DNA from: Engraulis encrasicolus
Lineage: Eukaryota; Chordata; Actinopteri; Clupeiformes; Engraulidae
Reading direction: 5' to 3'
DNA: 64,000 bases
Assembly: GCF_034702125.1 (NCBI RefSeq)
Contig: NC_085859.1
Coordinates: 195,349 to 259,348, forward strand
Made by a program: the position numbers and the translations under genes. This document shows, piece by piece, positions 9,506 through 22,946 of this stretch (positions within the stretch are counted from its first letter, which is position 1; each line of letters starts with the position of its first letter). The notes below the pieces were generated by a model that was given only the letters and a program-made list of their open reading frames with translations, was not told the DNA's origin and made no database searches.

Positions 9506-10638
9506 ATGGATTATCCTGAACATGTTAACTTTGCAAAAGAGTTTGCTTTCATGATTTACTGTACAAAAATGTATTTGTTTCTTCTAAAGAATAGATGAAG
9601 CTTTCTCCTTGTTCTTATTTTATTTTATTTTTTTAAAAAGAACAGTGGGTTTGAGATCTTGAAATAACGCAGGCGTTATTTGATGGCCCAAAGGTGCTGT
9701 GAGTAAACCTAATTTGGACCTGGTCTGAGAGTTAGATCACATGTGCTGAACATTTCTAGAAATTTAGGTTGTCATTTTGTTTTGATTGACTTTTAACTAT
9801 GACTTATTTCTTCGTTTTATTTCATCGGATTTCTTGCCTTATTATGTTCTATTTTGATGCGTTAATGATCAATGGTATCATGAGGTTGGTTTCAAAAAAC
9901 CTAAAAGTTGGGTGGTAGTACACAACTAGTCATTTCCAATGCAATTATGATCTGGAACTTTATTTTAATAACTGGAGCACAATGTAGACTCTGAAAACTA
10001 GCAAAAACTAGACTCTGAATGCACAGAGGCGCTTGACAAGGTCACCCCAGCAAAGATAACAGTGTCCTATGTGTAGATGTTTACACTAGCTCGGCAGCGG
10101 CAGTGATACTGCCAGACTCTGTATAGATATTAAAACATACGGATGGCTCCTGTTTGTCTCAGAGGCTCTCTGTAAGTAGCCCAAGGTCTTCTGCAGGCAC
10201 CCCTTATCAGACACAGCAGGCCCAACTATCAACATGCACATTTCTGTGGCAGAGACAGAAAGACACTTAATATTGAAACCTCCAACAGTGTATGCTAAAC
10301 CACCTGTTTGTCACTGCAAAGGCAATAAGACCTAAAACTGAACACCGACCTAGATAAAACAATACCACAGCTTAAAGTTATGTTAAATATCTATCATTGT
10401 CATTAGTTTAATACTGTAAGTGTGAACATTGCTTCACATGGTGTGTGATGAGACATGTCAATGTTCTCTATTTGCTTTTAAAAGTTTGAATTTGTTGACG
10501 TTTGGATCCTTATATTTTAATTTGTTGATTTATAAAGAAAGAGACAGTTGTCTCTCTGTATTTTCATTTCAGTCGTCAGTTTGCAATCAAAGTGAAAACT
10601 GATTGCCAATAAGGTTTTAGTTCTGTTACAAAATGTTT
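9506..10638. other. Provirus interior without recognisable coding
   Basis: No open frame resembling pol or env surface subunit. Ordinary AT-rich sequence; nothing else noted. Confidence 0.45.
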
Positions 10639-10912
10639 TATGTAACCGATAGCCTGGTGAACCAGCGCCACCCGCTGGACACCCAAAATGTTTTGTCTAC
10701 GGGTGGGTCTGGCCTCGCATAATGATTCAATGAAGCCAGAATGCCAGGAATCTGGCAAACCAATTACAACGCAAAGATGTGTTTTGAATCAAAGAGGGCA
10801 GGGTTTTGAGGGAAGGTTGTTCTCATCAACAATCTTCGGATGTATTATGCATCAAGGCCAGACTAAATTAGACATCCACATTTAGTCTGGTTTGTCAGGC
10901 TATGTAACCGAT
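10639..10912. mobile_element. Small MITE with 12-bp target duplication
   Basis: The direct repeat TATGTAACCGAT (10639-10650 and 10901-10912) brackets 250 bases. Their ends are inverted: AGCCTGGTGAACCAG at the left, and a right end that reads AGCCTGACAAACCAG on the minus strand. A long duplication of 11-12 bases is unusual for Tc1 or hAT elements and more like MuDR-type elements, but no family can be assigned from sequence alone. Confidence 0.8.
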
Positions 10913-12754
10913 ACATGAAGTCAACCATTTTTGCTCTGATTTGATTTCAAATTGATCTGCATTGAGTGTACATGCAAGAAAGTTGTTTTCCCCATAATTT
11001 TTGTTCTTTGAGGAACAGGCCTACTGTTATGGAAACGAGCTGAAATACAGCTGATGTGAATGGAAGGAACCTAGACAACACCAATGCTCGCTAGGTTAAG
11101 TGAATTTTGTTTTTAATTTGATAAGTTTCACAAGATTTTCCCAGAGTTTGTTTTGTTTCAATAGGGTAATAATTTTAGTTATTACACTTGATACAATGAC
11201 ATCTGTTATTTTTTTCTTTCAAACCATGGAAAGTTTGACCTAAAGTTAGACAAGGTCTGACCTTTATACCTTAGATAAATGTTTCATTTTTTTTTCTTTT
11301 AAAAGTTGCATATTTTACAATGTCAGTTGTGTTTTCTTTCTTTTTATCTCTTAGATTTTGATTGGTTTATCTAGTGATTTGTATGTCTTTGGAATGGTGT
11401 GAGAAAGTGGAGAGTAGTAATACATGTCATACATTTTAAATTGGTGGAGCCATGGGCTAAGCCATGTATCAACAGGAGGGATATTATTGGATTCTAAAAT
11501 ATTACTCATACTCAATTTTTTTTTTACAAAATACATTTTTGAATGTACTGACATTATTGGCAGGAGTTGGGCTAGGCCCCTATATCACCATGACCTCATG
11601 ACAGAAGGACAGTGAGGACTGCATGCCAATATGTTTTAGTTCTGTTACAGAGGGATTTATGCAGACCTAACTATGGGTATAGTCATTTTGTACGGCATGC
11701 TTAATGTTATGCTTCTCTGCCTATTATGTCCATCTGTGCATAGAGTATTTTCAGGGCTACATTGGATGCAGTAACCATGTGGTCAACACCACATTTTTAT
11801 TCAGTAATGGACTGTACTCTAAACGTGAGCCACAATAGTCAGATACTGACCAGAGTCGATTTCATGTTATGCCTTTGGGATTAAGTAATTTTATTTCTCA
11901 TAATTTTGCTGTGCTCTTGATAATTGTTGTTCCCCCGGAATGTAGTGCTATCTATTTTATTTTGAGTATAGATTATAAGACAATGGTCGGTCTGTCTTGG
12001 GTTTTGTTCTGTGAACACTAACAAAACATTTTTTGTTTCTTCTCTATTATAATGCTCTCTAATCTGTTACAGCTGCGCACCTCCTCCACACTACTGTCTG
12101 TGTGTGGATGAGTTGACTACTGAGAGCTTCTTTCTTTAAGCAAATGTTTGAAAAAGCCTGAATTGATGTATGGGAGTGATTCTCTGATTCGGCTAGACTT
12201 TTAAGTCCGTGGATTTTATTTGCCAATTCCAATAACTATTAAGATTAAGCTTGGCAATTTGTTTGTTTGGAAACTTAAATATATGCACTATGTAAACATC
12301 TAGGTCATTTAGTTGAAAAAAAATACTGATAATTGACATTTTGCTTTTGCCAAAAGCGTAGGGGAATCGTAGAATCACTCATGCACCTATGAACTGGAGG
12401 GTGTTGGAAGATGTTTGGCTTTAGAAGTTGTTTTTGTTTTCTTTTCTCTCCACTGTGTACTGTGTTTTTTTTCACAGTTTGATGCAGATATGTGTTTTTG
12501 TGTGGACAATTACTTCTCATCATTTACTGTGCTCAAAGTCTGTTTCAAAAATTACTTCAGTCTTATTGAGTCATGTGGATGGCACATGTCTCAAACAGGA
12601 GAGATATTTTAGGATTAATCAGTGCATCAAACAAATATGTGTATAGGGCACATGTTAAATGAAACCTTGTTCTGAAACTTCACCCCTTAACCTAACCTAA
12701 AACAAACATAAGAGAGCTTCAATGTGGAATCAAATTGCATCAGGGTTTGAATCA
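10913..12754. other. Provirus interior without recognisable coding
   Basis: No pol or Env surface domain can be recognised. A short segment (TTTTAGTTCTGTTACA) occurs near 10617 and again near 11635, suggesting a local duplication. A 67-codon minus frame at 11351-11554 has no convincing relatives that I can name. Confidence 0.4.
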
Positions 12755-13544
12755 TTTGTATGTTGGTGGTGTACTATAAACAAAAATGTGGACAGAATGA
12801 ACTACATCCACTATAACGTGCAGGCGCTGGGCAACAAAACTGAATTCGGGTTCAGGGCCATCCATGAACAACTGAAGGCAACCTCCCTCATGGCATTCCA
12901 ATCTCGTATTGCGGTTGAAACGCAAGAAACGCAATTTCAAATTCTTTGTATGACCAGTGCATGTAAAGAAATTGACAATAAACTTGACTTGACTTGACTT
13001 GACTTGATATGCTTTCTTGGTTATCAATGTTGTTCCTTCATACCGAACAATACGGCAGCTGACGGAAGTCTCACCAGGGCGATAGAGGGACTGAGATCCC
13101 TCAACCAAAAAGAAAATGAAAGACCACTCCGGGGTCGACACTTCAGTGTGGGATGGTTTCTCTGACATGTTTGGCAAATACAAACAGTTGGCAGCGTCCA
13201 TAATCATGTCTATTGCAATAATTGCGGCGATCCTCACGTTATGTGGATGTTGTTGTATTCCTTGTATTAGAGTGTTGTGCACCAGATTTATTACCACTGC
13301 CATTGCACCAATGGAAGAAAAAATGTCAAACCTATATGCTCTTCTAACTAGACAGGATAGTGATGTCGATGACACTAATGTTGGCTATGATGATGTTGTT
13401 GGTGGAGACCATGAGCCTCCACACCAATCTGACGAGACGAATCCCTCCACGTCCCTGATCTGTTCCCTGACCCAGGGGATTATGATGGGGGCCTCTAAGT
13501 GTACCTATTTAAAGAAAAAATCGTTTGAAGTGATCGCTGAATGA
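12755..13544 (+). pseudogene. env: Retroviral Env transmembrane subunit remnant, split by a LINE tail
   Basis: From about 12780 the frame shows the heptad-rich helix of a retroviral TM ectodomain, ending at the conserved region before the immunosuppressive-like and Cys-loop segments (about 12915). An L2-like tail (about 12916-13006) is inserted there. Env then resumes with a Cys-Cys pair at 13028-13033, a second helix, and after one frameshift near 13110 the open frame 13116-13544. That frame encodes the membrane-proximal region, a hydrophobic membrane span (about residues 26-44), a Cys-rich palmitoylation-type cluster and a long acidic tail of about 95 residues. The CX6CC-style arrangement suggests a gamma/epsilon-like Env. 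The surface subunit is not recognisable and the gene is dead. Confidence 0.85.
12916..13006 (+). mobile_element. L2-like LINE 3' tail inserted in env
   Basis: The sequence TTCAAATTCTTTGTATGACC..AAAGAAATTGACAATAAA followed by a (CTTGA)n run matches the 3' ends of the L2-like copies at 15635-17065 and 43600-43650. Only the last 90 bases are present, a typical extreme 5' truncation. The flanks share TTGA, a possible short target duplication. Confidence 0.85.
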
Positions 13545-13574
13545 TGTTCATGTTTGTCTCTAAATAGAATAAAC

Positions 13575-13584
13575 AGGAGGGAAA
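13575..13584 (+). promoter_or_regulatory. Polypurine tract
   Basis: AGGAGGGAAA lies immediately before the TG that begins the 3' LTR, the expected position for plus-strand priming. Confidence 0.85.
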
Positions 13585-14061
13585 TGTTGGAACTGTATTT
13601 TATCCTTTAGTAGAGCAAACATGTTGCCTTGGTACAAATGTGCCTTTTCGCATTCAAGAATTCCTGTTCAAGGCTAAGCGGAAGATTACTGGACTGTGCG
13701 AAGACTTTATCTGTACCAGAACGATGGAATGCCCAAACACAACAAAGTTACATCTACACATAGCAGGCCAAGGCCTGTGTGTTTGTGTGTTTGTGTGATT
13801 GTGTGTGTGTGTGTATGAACAAATCTATATCCGGGTGATTGCCCCCCCCTCCGTAGCGGGTAGAGATTAAATGTAATCAGGGACAATCCTTCAATAAAAC
13901 TGCTTGGAGCTGTTAGAGCTGTTAGAACGACTGGGGAAAATTGTAGCTGACGGTTCTCCCTACTCGCTCTCCAAGCTGGCTTGAAACTTAATTAATGATT
14001 CTCTGTTGTCTATTCATTTCAGGTGTTTCATATTACAAATGTTAAGGGTTTGAACCTAACA
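13585..14061 (+). repeat. 3' LTR of the provirus
   Basis: The 477-base repeat is nearly identical to 5925-6451 outside its shorter GT tract and starts and ends with the same bases. A polyadenylation signal AATAAA lies at 13893-13898. It is followed by the target duplication TACGC. Confidence 0.92.
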
Positions 14062-14179
14062 TACGCACATGCCTACGATGCCAGCGCCAGCACCCCAAAG
14101 GCAATCTGTTCCACCACCGAGGTCAACAGCTCCTGGTATCCTGGAAATGGCATTCCAAAGCCCAAGCTTATCCCGTTCA

Positions 14180-14897
14180 GCACTGGAAAGGAGAGTGACT
14201 TGATCATGATGAAGAAAGCAAATTTGTTTATCTTGGTCTCAAGAGAGATGAACAGACCAAGGATATGGATCACTGGAACCATGTTGTGTGATCTGAAGAG
14301 ACCAAAATAAACAAATTTGCTTTAGATGGTGTCAAGCATGTGTGGTGGTAAACAAGTGAGTTTTACAAAAAAGGTGTATCCTCTCAATAGCCAAGCATGG
14401 TAGTGGGACTGACATGGTTTGGGGATGCATGAATGCTGTCAACATTGGCAATCTGAAATACACCTAAAAGAAACATGCATGTCAACATGCACTGTGACTA
14501 CTGAAGCAGATCATGATATTCTCCATAGGATTGCATTCAAATCTCACACCAATCTATTTGAGCCAGATGCAGACTCAAAATGTAAAAGTTCAATGCAAAG
14601 AAAGGTTGAAACGCACACTGATGACCTCCCTTGTCATCCCTTTTCATTTCGTTTCATTTCGAGACGATTCGAGCCAACACAGCCCCTTCTCTACCGGATT
14701 TTAATCTGGGGTTCAAACATTAATGGCTGTATTTTGTTTTTTTTCTGAGTGAACAAGACATTTAAGCGGTTAAATATGTTGTTAAAAGGTCACTAATCAT
14801 TGTGTCAAAGTTAAATTTCTGCAATGCTTTCCTATGAAAAGATATACTAAAAAATCTGCAAAACTGTGAGGGGTGTATTCACTTTCGTGATATACTG
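14180..14897 (+). mobile_element. Tc1-like transposon relic (3' part)
   Basis: The right end reads GTGTATTCACTTTCGTGATATACTG followed by TA (14898-14899 region), which matches the common fish Tc1 terminus that reads ACAGTATATCACGAAAGTG inward. Inside, broken frames show transposase-like pieces: VSFTKK near 14360, then IAKHGSGTDMVWGCM around 14390-14430, the Tc1 GGGSxMxWGC region. Many stops are present. The left end is not identifiable. Confidence 0.7.
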
Positions 14898-14960
14898 TAA
14901 GTGACAGTGTCCCGCTGTAAGAGATTAAGTAACAGCTCCAAGAGCTACAGGACTACAACC

Positions 14961-14995
14961 CCCCCCCCCACACACACACACACACACACACACCC
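14961..14995. repeat. Poly-C and (AC)n microsatellite
   Basis: A C-run followed directly by an AC repeat. Low complexity. Confidence 0.9.
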
Positions 14996-15029
14996 CGTCC
15001 CACCCTCCCCCAGGAGTGCTACGCTGTGG

Positions 15030-15634
15030 TTAGTCAGTTATTGCATGAAGGTAAGAGACTAATGGCTCCCAAGTTTTTTCAAACTCTCTCAGTTTTTCTT
15101 TTAGGATGCATCTAATTCTTTCCAGGTGAAGAGTGTCGGTCAGGTCTGAAAGCCAGTGCTTAAATGAGGGCACCTCTTTGTCCTTCCAATGTAAAAGGAT
15201 CAGCTTCTTGGCCGTTATGACACCATATGACAGGAGACGCTGTTGTGCTACATTACGCTTTAAGAGCTCATCAGATATTCCCAGAATGATCAGAACAGGA
15301 TCTGGGATTATTTGGACTTCCAGAATCCTAGACAGGAAATTAAATATGTCACCCCAATATTTTTGTAGTTCATGACATAGGGCATAACTGTGTGATAAGG
15401 TAGCCTCAGCGCATTCACATTTCTCGCACAATGGCGATATGTCTGGGAATATTTTATGTAACCTAACCTTGGAGTAATGTAGCCTATGTAGAATTTTAAA
15501 TTGTATCAGACAGTGTCGGGTGTTAATGGAACAGTCATGTATATGTTCAAGGCACTCTTCCCACACATACTGAGGTATTTGAGTTCCTAGCTCCGTTTCC
15601 CATTTGTCTTTTAGGACGTTTTGGGTGAACTCAT
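15030..15634 (-). pseudogene. L1 ORF2 C-terminal region
   Basis: An open minus frame of 178 codons (15566-15030) reads on to about 15634. It includes IQFKILHRLHYSKVRL, a CEKCECAEAT..HSYALC cysteine motif and a helical end to the stop at 15030. The Cys motif near the C-terminus is characteristic of L1-type ORF2 proteins. The sequence ends at the L2-like insertion. Confidence 0.85.
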
Positions 15635-17065
<1,431 letters not shown>

Positions 17066-17796
17066 GAGAGATAATGGAGTGTGACCTGGCAAACATTTTA
17101 ATGGAGATCTCCAAAGTGTTACCGTTTCAAAAACCAGGAGAGGTGTTTTGACATAGTTCCTAATCTGGAGAAATCTGAAGAAATGATTCTTTGGTAACTT
17201 AAATTTCTCCTGGAGTTGTTGAAAAGAGGCAAAAGTACCCTTAATGTACAAGTCCCCAATGTTTCTTATCCCAGACTCCCTCCACACATTGAATGCTCCA
17301 TCTAAGGCCGCTACTGGCAACAGAGAGGACAGCACACCAAGATTGAAATGTTTTCTCATTTGTTTCCATGTCCTAATACAAAGCGGATTCCAAAAAAGCC
17401 ATTGAAAGGTGAAGGGGCATCCTCCAACCAGTGTGCTATAGAGCGCAACCCAGCAGCCCAATAGTAGTGCTTGAAGTCCGGTAGTGCTAGACCTCCAACA
17501 GGTTTATGCTTACAAAGGTGTTCCTTTTTAATTTTGTGTGCTTTGTAGTTCCATAGAAATGGAAGAACGATGGAGTCTATTTTCTTAAAGAAAGATTTAG
17601 TGAGAAATATAGGCAGGTTTTGAAAAAGGGAGAATCTGAGGGAGAAAGATCATTTTGATGGCATTGACCCTTCCCAAAAGTGAAATTGGCAGCGTTCTCC
17701 AAAACTGAATGTTGTGTTCCAGTTTTCTTAGCAAGGCCGGAAAATTGGCCTTATAAAGGGCGTTGTAGTTCTTGGGGATTGTCACTCCTAAATAAG
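17066..17796 (-). pseudogene. L1 ORF2 thumb region
   Basis: Minus frames give, from 17796 downward, YLGVTIPKNYNALYKANF, a SLLGRVNAIKMIFLPQ helix, FLTKSFFKKIDSIVLPFLW and then WRESGIRNIGDLY. These are the usual L1 segments following the RT palm. It is bounded by the TTAA element above and the L2-like insertion below. One frame break occurs near 17600. Confidence 0.85.
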
Positions 17797-19978
17797 TTAA
17801 CCCTTTAAGCGCCACAATTTATTTTTCAAAAAAGCTGAATTTTGGCATGATAAATTCAAATGACTGTGGCTTGACACTGGTAACAGATAGAGCTTGACTG
17901 TCAATTAGACAAATATTGGGGATGACCCCAAGATTATTTTGGGAGTAAATATGCATACCTAATTTGCATATTATGACGTCATATGGTGGCGGCCATTTTG
18001 AATTTATAATAATTTTTGGAAAATATTGATAATTTTCAATAGATTATTGAATTTATTTAGCAATATTTGACATTCCATTACTATCACGTAGTGCACATAC
18101 ACTATGGTCAAGGACATAAGTAGTTTTAGGCAGAATATATATAGTATATATTGTAATATTGCAATAGGCCTAATATAATGCAATATTTTTCAAAAAAGCT
18201 GAATGTTGGCATGATAAATTCAAATGACTGTGGCTTGACACTGGTAACAGATAGAGCTTGACTGTCAATTAGACAAATATTGGGGATGACCCCAAGATTA
18301 TTTTGGGAGTAAATATGCATACCTAATTTGCATATTATGAAGTCATATGGTGGCGGCCATTTTGAATTTTTAATAATTTTTGGAAAATATTGATAATTTT
18401 CAATAGATTATTGAATTTATTTAGCAATATTTGACATTCCATTACTATCACGTAGTGCACATACACTATGGTCAAGGAAATAAGTAGTTTTAGGCAGAAT
18501 ATATATAGTATATATTGTAATATTGCAATAGGCCTAATATAATGCAATAATATTGAAATAGGCCTATATAATGCAACAATTACTACTTTTTCCTGGAGGG
18601 CCGAACATGTTTGTATCTGTAACCTGTACCTTTTTAGCTTGTGAAACTTTCACAGAAAGGGTCAGCACACACATATTCAATTCATATTTATGCCTATTTT
18701 TACATCTGTATAGCCTACTATGGCCTTTGGAGCAGGCGCTGTATAGGCAGTAAAATGGTTGATCATGGCACAGTCTAGCTCAGTGACTTCTACAGTTTGT
18801 CACTTACATTTCACAAAACTAATGGGCAAATTGTCAACATAATGGGTATGAAATCACAAGTATTATATCCATAGTATTGTGTCCAACGTAATTAGGCTAC
18901 GTTATAGCCTGACACCTGAAGCCGATCAGGAACACAATCCCCGCCCCCTCGCGTGGAGAGCGCAGCGCCCTTCCACCCTCTCCCCCGTTTGAGAGAAATA
19001 TATCGCCACCTCTTTCGTCTTTATTTGCTGTTTTACTGATTTATAACTCTTACAAAGACAGTCAAAACGCTGTGACCAGTCTGATTGTCAACAACGAGTC
19101 TAAAACATTCATGTTTTAGGGTTGCCTATGCGTCTTCTCTTCACCGTGCGTTCTATTACCAAAACCTCTCCATGCGGAGATATGGCACGTTCGCCGCTGC
19201 CATCCACCCAGTAGAAGTCAGAAAGAGGGACAGAATGAGTGCGTGTGTGCTGCTTGGTGAACAGTGTTTGTCTGATCCCAGGATTATTGCGTTTGCGTCC
19301 GGATAGGTGGCTACCCGCATCTCCGAGGGCTGAATGGAGGCAGCCCAAGCTAACATTACCAGGCCCACTTCTCTCACCCTAATTCCTCCACCAATACCTG
19401 TATGGACACCACGATTGCATTCGCCACTACCACCGACTCACTTGAGATCGGATAAAGTCACCGAATGAGTTTCAATGTATGTGTGTGCTTAGAGAACATC
19501 CTTGCTTCGCATGTCGGCATCACAGCCTTCGGAAGTTTCGCCACGGTAAACAAAGAGTGCTCGTCCGATCATTATCCCCCTCGTGAGATAAAAACTGTCC
19601 TTCCTTCGGAGTCAGAATAGGCAAATAACATGCTCAGAACTTCATCACGATTCAACTTCTCACTAGCCATGATGAAATAGCTCGCTGATAGTTCACTGAT
19701 AACAACACAAACCCAACTCGCACGCCTCGAGTCAAAGACGCAAAGTGGCTACTTCCGCATTTTGTAGTCGCGTCACAGGTCGCGTCTTTTACTGCTTCAC
19801 CAAAGACTCTGTGAACTACAAAATGACGCAATCGTAGTCTTGTTTGAAAGGGTAGCATGTCTGCCAACTACTGGTAGGGAGGATGAACACTATTAAGACC
19901 GCTGGTTTGATCTACATGCGCTTTTGTTCATGATGACGTACTGTCGCAATTCTGCGACTTTGGCGCTTAAAGGGTTAA
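17797..19978. mobile_element. piggyBac-type non-autonomous element, 2.2 kb, TTAA-flanked
   Basis: TTAA at 17797-17800 and 19975-19978 flank ends CCCTTTAAGCGCCA and TTTGGCGCTTAAAGGG. No transposase is visible. Bases about 17826-18180 are repeated at about 18191-18545 (period about 365, only a few differences). The right half (about 18900-19870) differs in composition and may be a captured or inserted segment. The element sits in the L1 reverse transcriptase gene. Confidence 0.88.
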
Positions 19979-22090
19979 CCACCCGTAGAGGGAGCTGTTT
20001 AAGCCACTCCTGGTCTCCCAGTCGTATTGGTAGCAGCTCACTTTTACCCCAATTAATCCTATACCCAGAGAAGGTTCCAAACATGCTAAACACGTCCAAT
20101 ACTGAAGGAATGGTTACTGATGGTTCTGTGATATATAACAATATGTCATCTGCATACAAAGAGATCTTGTTTTTAGTGCATTCTGTGTCGTAGCCATGAA
20201 TACCAGGATGTGCACGAATAGTTTCCGCAAGCGGCTCTATGGCTAGGGCGAAGAATAGTGGGCTAAGTGGAAAACCCTGTCTAGTACCTCTACCCAGCTG
20301 AAATGGGGCAGACAGTGTCCGATTTGTAAGTATTTTAGCACAAGGATTATTGTACAGTAGCTTGATCCAGGACAGAAAGGCATGGCCACATCCAAACTTT
20401 TTCCAGGACAGCAAAGAGATAGGGAAATTCCACCTGGTCAAAGGCCTTTTCAGCATCTAAGCTGACAAGGTCTTGTGTGGGTGGTCTGTTACAGTGCATG
20501 ACATTGAGGACACGTCTTAGGTTGTAAAAGGAGTTTCTATTTGGAATAAACCCTGTTTGGACTGGATGCACTAATTTGCCCATAAAGGCATTAAGCCTCT
20601 TGGCTAGCGTCTTAGCTAGAATTTTTTGGTCAGTGTGTTAATACGGAAATTGGCCTATATGAGCCCACTTCCTCTGGGTCCTTTCCTTTTTTTAATAGCA
20701 AAGTGATGGTAGCTTCAGTTAGAGTTTGGGGTAGCACACCATCCTCATATGACCGTGTGTATAAAGCACGTAGGTATGGAACCAACAATAGTCCAATTTT
20801 TTGGGAAATCTCATTACTAAGCCCATCAGGGCCTGGGCTATTACCATTGTTTAGTGATTTAATAGTTGCTAATAACTCCTCACAGCTAATGTCTGCATTT
20901 AAGATCTCACGCTCTGTTTCGCTTAAGGATGGGAGGTTACATTTATCCAGAAATGACTGTGCCACGTCTGGAGATGCATTATGTTCAGATGTGTATAGAT
21001 TTTTGTAGAATTGTGTGAATCTGTCATTAATGTCTTTATGTGAAGTCAGGGCAGTTCCCGTTCCTGAATTGATTTTATGAATTGCTCTGCCATTTTCAAT
21101 TTTACGCAGTTGTCTTGCAAGTAATTTATGCGGTTTATCACCAAATTCAAAATGTTTTTGTTTTGCAAAAAGGAAGGCTCTGCTAATCTTATCAGACAGT
21201 ATTTTATTCAGCTCGTATTTGAGCACAGAGATCTTCGTGTGTTTTTCCAGAGGGTTGTTGAGCATTTTCCCTGTCCAACTGATTAATTTGTTTTTCTAAT
21301 TCTATTTGATGTTCCGTATTACTCTTCTTGAGGGATGCTTGGAAAGAGATAACACAGCCTCTGAAATATGCCTTAAAGGTTTCCCACAATAATGTGGGTG
21401 AAACGTCATCTTTATCATTCGTTTCAAGAAAGAGTTTTATGTGCGTTTCTAGGTATTCACAGAACTTGGTGTTTGTAAGTAGTTCAGGGTTGAATCTCCA
21501 AGTTTTTTGGGTGGGTAAATGCCCAGGTAGTTTAATTGAAAATGACACTGGACTATGGTCAGAAATAATAATGTTGTGGTATTTGCCATTATAACAATAG
21601 GGCAGCAATTTGCCATCAACTAGGAAGAAGTCTATTCTTGAGTAGACATTGTGTACTCTGGAATGAAAGGAATATTCCCTATCTGAAGAGTTAGAGAGCC
21701 GCAGAACATCAGCAAGATTCATATTCTTTGTGTATGACCTAAGGAGATCGCATGCCTTTGATGGTTCTATTCTAATGGTTGAGGATCTATCCAAATATAT
21801 GTCCCAAACAAAATTAAAATCTCCACCAAGGACTAGGTTAGTGTTGGAAATGTCTGGGATTAAATGTAGGACTTTTCTAAAAAAAATCTGGGTCATCATG
21901 GTTTGGATCGTATACATTCAATAAGGTTATTGGGGTGGAATGAATTTCCCCCACAACAATTACATATCTCCCATCCTTGTCAGCAATAGTGGACAGTTGT
22001 TTAAAAGGAACCCCCCGTCGGATAAGAATAGCTGCACCTCTAGCTTTAAGAGAAAAATTAGAATGGTAAATTTGCTGTAGCCATCTGCAT
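19979..22090 (-). pseudogene. L1 ORF2 endonuclease C-terminal half and reverse transcriptase
   Basis: From 22090 downward the minus strand encodes the later part of an APE-type endonuclease (GGDFNFVWD, SRIDFFLVD and ISDHSPVSF, the last holding the catalytic Asp-His). A helical spacer follows, then the RT: SPGPDGLSNE, YRPISVL, DAEKAFDQVEF, GTRQGFPLSP and the catalytic box YADD (about 20140). Frameshifts interrupt the frame near 20640 and 20450. The last codons adjoin the TTAA element. Confidence 0.9.
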
Positions 22091-22946
22091 CTAATAGACG
22101 GTGGGCTAGATTTCGTAGCTCCTTTAGAAAATGAGTTTCGTTCTCACTCTCGAGTGGCAACTTGATTTTTCTAGTATGACCTCCTGACAATATGTAAAGC
22201 AATATTCTGGCTGTTGCCACGCTGAAAAGTTGCACGTTGATCTTAAAAAATAACGAAAATAAAAGAGACTGGGGGTGACGTCACATAATGCACAGTCAAT
22301 GGGAAGTCTCCGCCCCTCAAAGTTGAAAAGGGAATATTTATCCGCATATCGGGCTTTTTTCATAGGCAGATAATTCACCTAATCATTGAAACAACGTAGG
22401 CATTTAATTCCTGACCATTTTCCTGTTACTGGAAAAATAACACAGCTTGCATTTCTTTACTGACACATAGTTTTTTGGCGAATTGATCTACCCCCCGTCA
22501 CCTCATTGCTCTATTGCTTTGAGGGAACAGACCTGTCATCTTTTTGACATTTATCTCTCGTTGCCCAATGATGGTCAGACAGTCGAACACTAACAGCGAA
22601 AAAGAGCACTCCTGAAAGTTTGAGAAAAATATTTTTTTTTGCATGTACACAACAAGTGAGCCCACTTACCCCCCAACTTGTCACTTTTTGCCATGAAATC
22701 TGACGGTTCCGGGTAGCATGCACGCGCTAGCTGTATTCTGCCTCGTTGACTTTGCATTGACGTGACGTCACTCGGTCGGCTGGTTTTTGTTGTCATTTTT
22801 ATAAATCAATGTGCAAGTTTTGAGGATGGCAACAGCCAAAACATTGATTAATGGGTTGTCAGGGGGTTATATAAGCAAAAATAAAGTTGCCACTCGTTAA
22901 CACCAACGAACTGACAAGATATGAGACTGGGCCCACCACCTATAAG
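22091..22946. mobile_element. MITE in L1 endonuclease gene
   Basis: The L1 frame is broken between 22090 and 22947 and can be read across the gap (DSHGRL to WLQQIYHSNF). The ends are imperfect inverted repeats: GGTGGGCTAG at 22100 and the complement of GGTGGGCCCAG at about 22937. An inner pair based on GAGTGGCAACTT lies near 22152 and 22897. The flanking sequences CTAATAG and CTATAAG may be a decayed 7-8 bp duplication, which would suggest a hAT-type element. No coding capacity is visible. Confidence 0.7.

Larger units (their letters stand above)
5920..14066 (+). mobile_element. Endogenous retrovirus, internally deleted provirus with TSD TACGC
   Basis: Two related LTRs (5925-6451 and 13585-14061) both begin TGTTGGAACTG and end CCTAACA. 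The 5-bp target duplication TACGC is at 5920-5924 and 14062-14066. Inside are, in order, a primer site of tRNA-Tyr type, a leader with tandem repeats, a short gag remnant, about 5 kb with no recognisable protease, polymerase or integrase, an Env transmembrane subunit remnant and a polypurine tract. The provirus has been invaded by a piggyBac MITE (8217-9505), a small MITE (10651-10900) and an L2-like tail (about 12916-13006). Missing pol means it cannot move by itself. Confidence 0.9.

Noticed and set aside
11351..11554. 67-codon minus frame with LINE-like look
   Set aside because: Too short and no motif that I can defend.
12752..13375. 207-codon minus-strand frame
   Set aside because: Antisense shadow of the Env TM remnant and the LINE tail.
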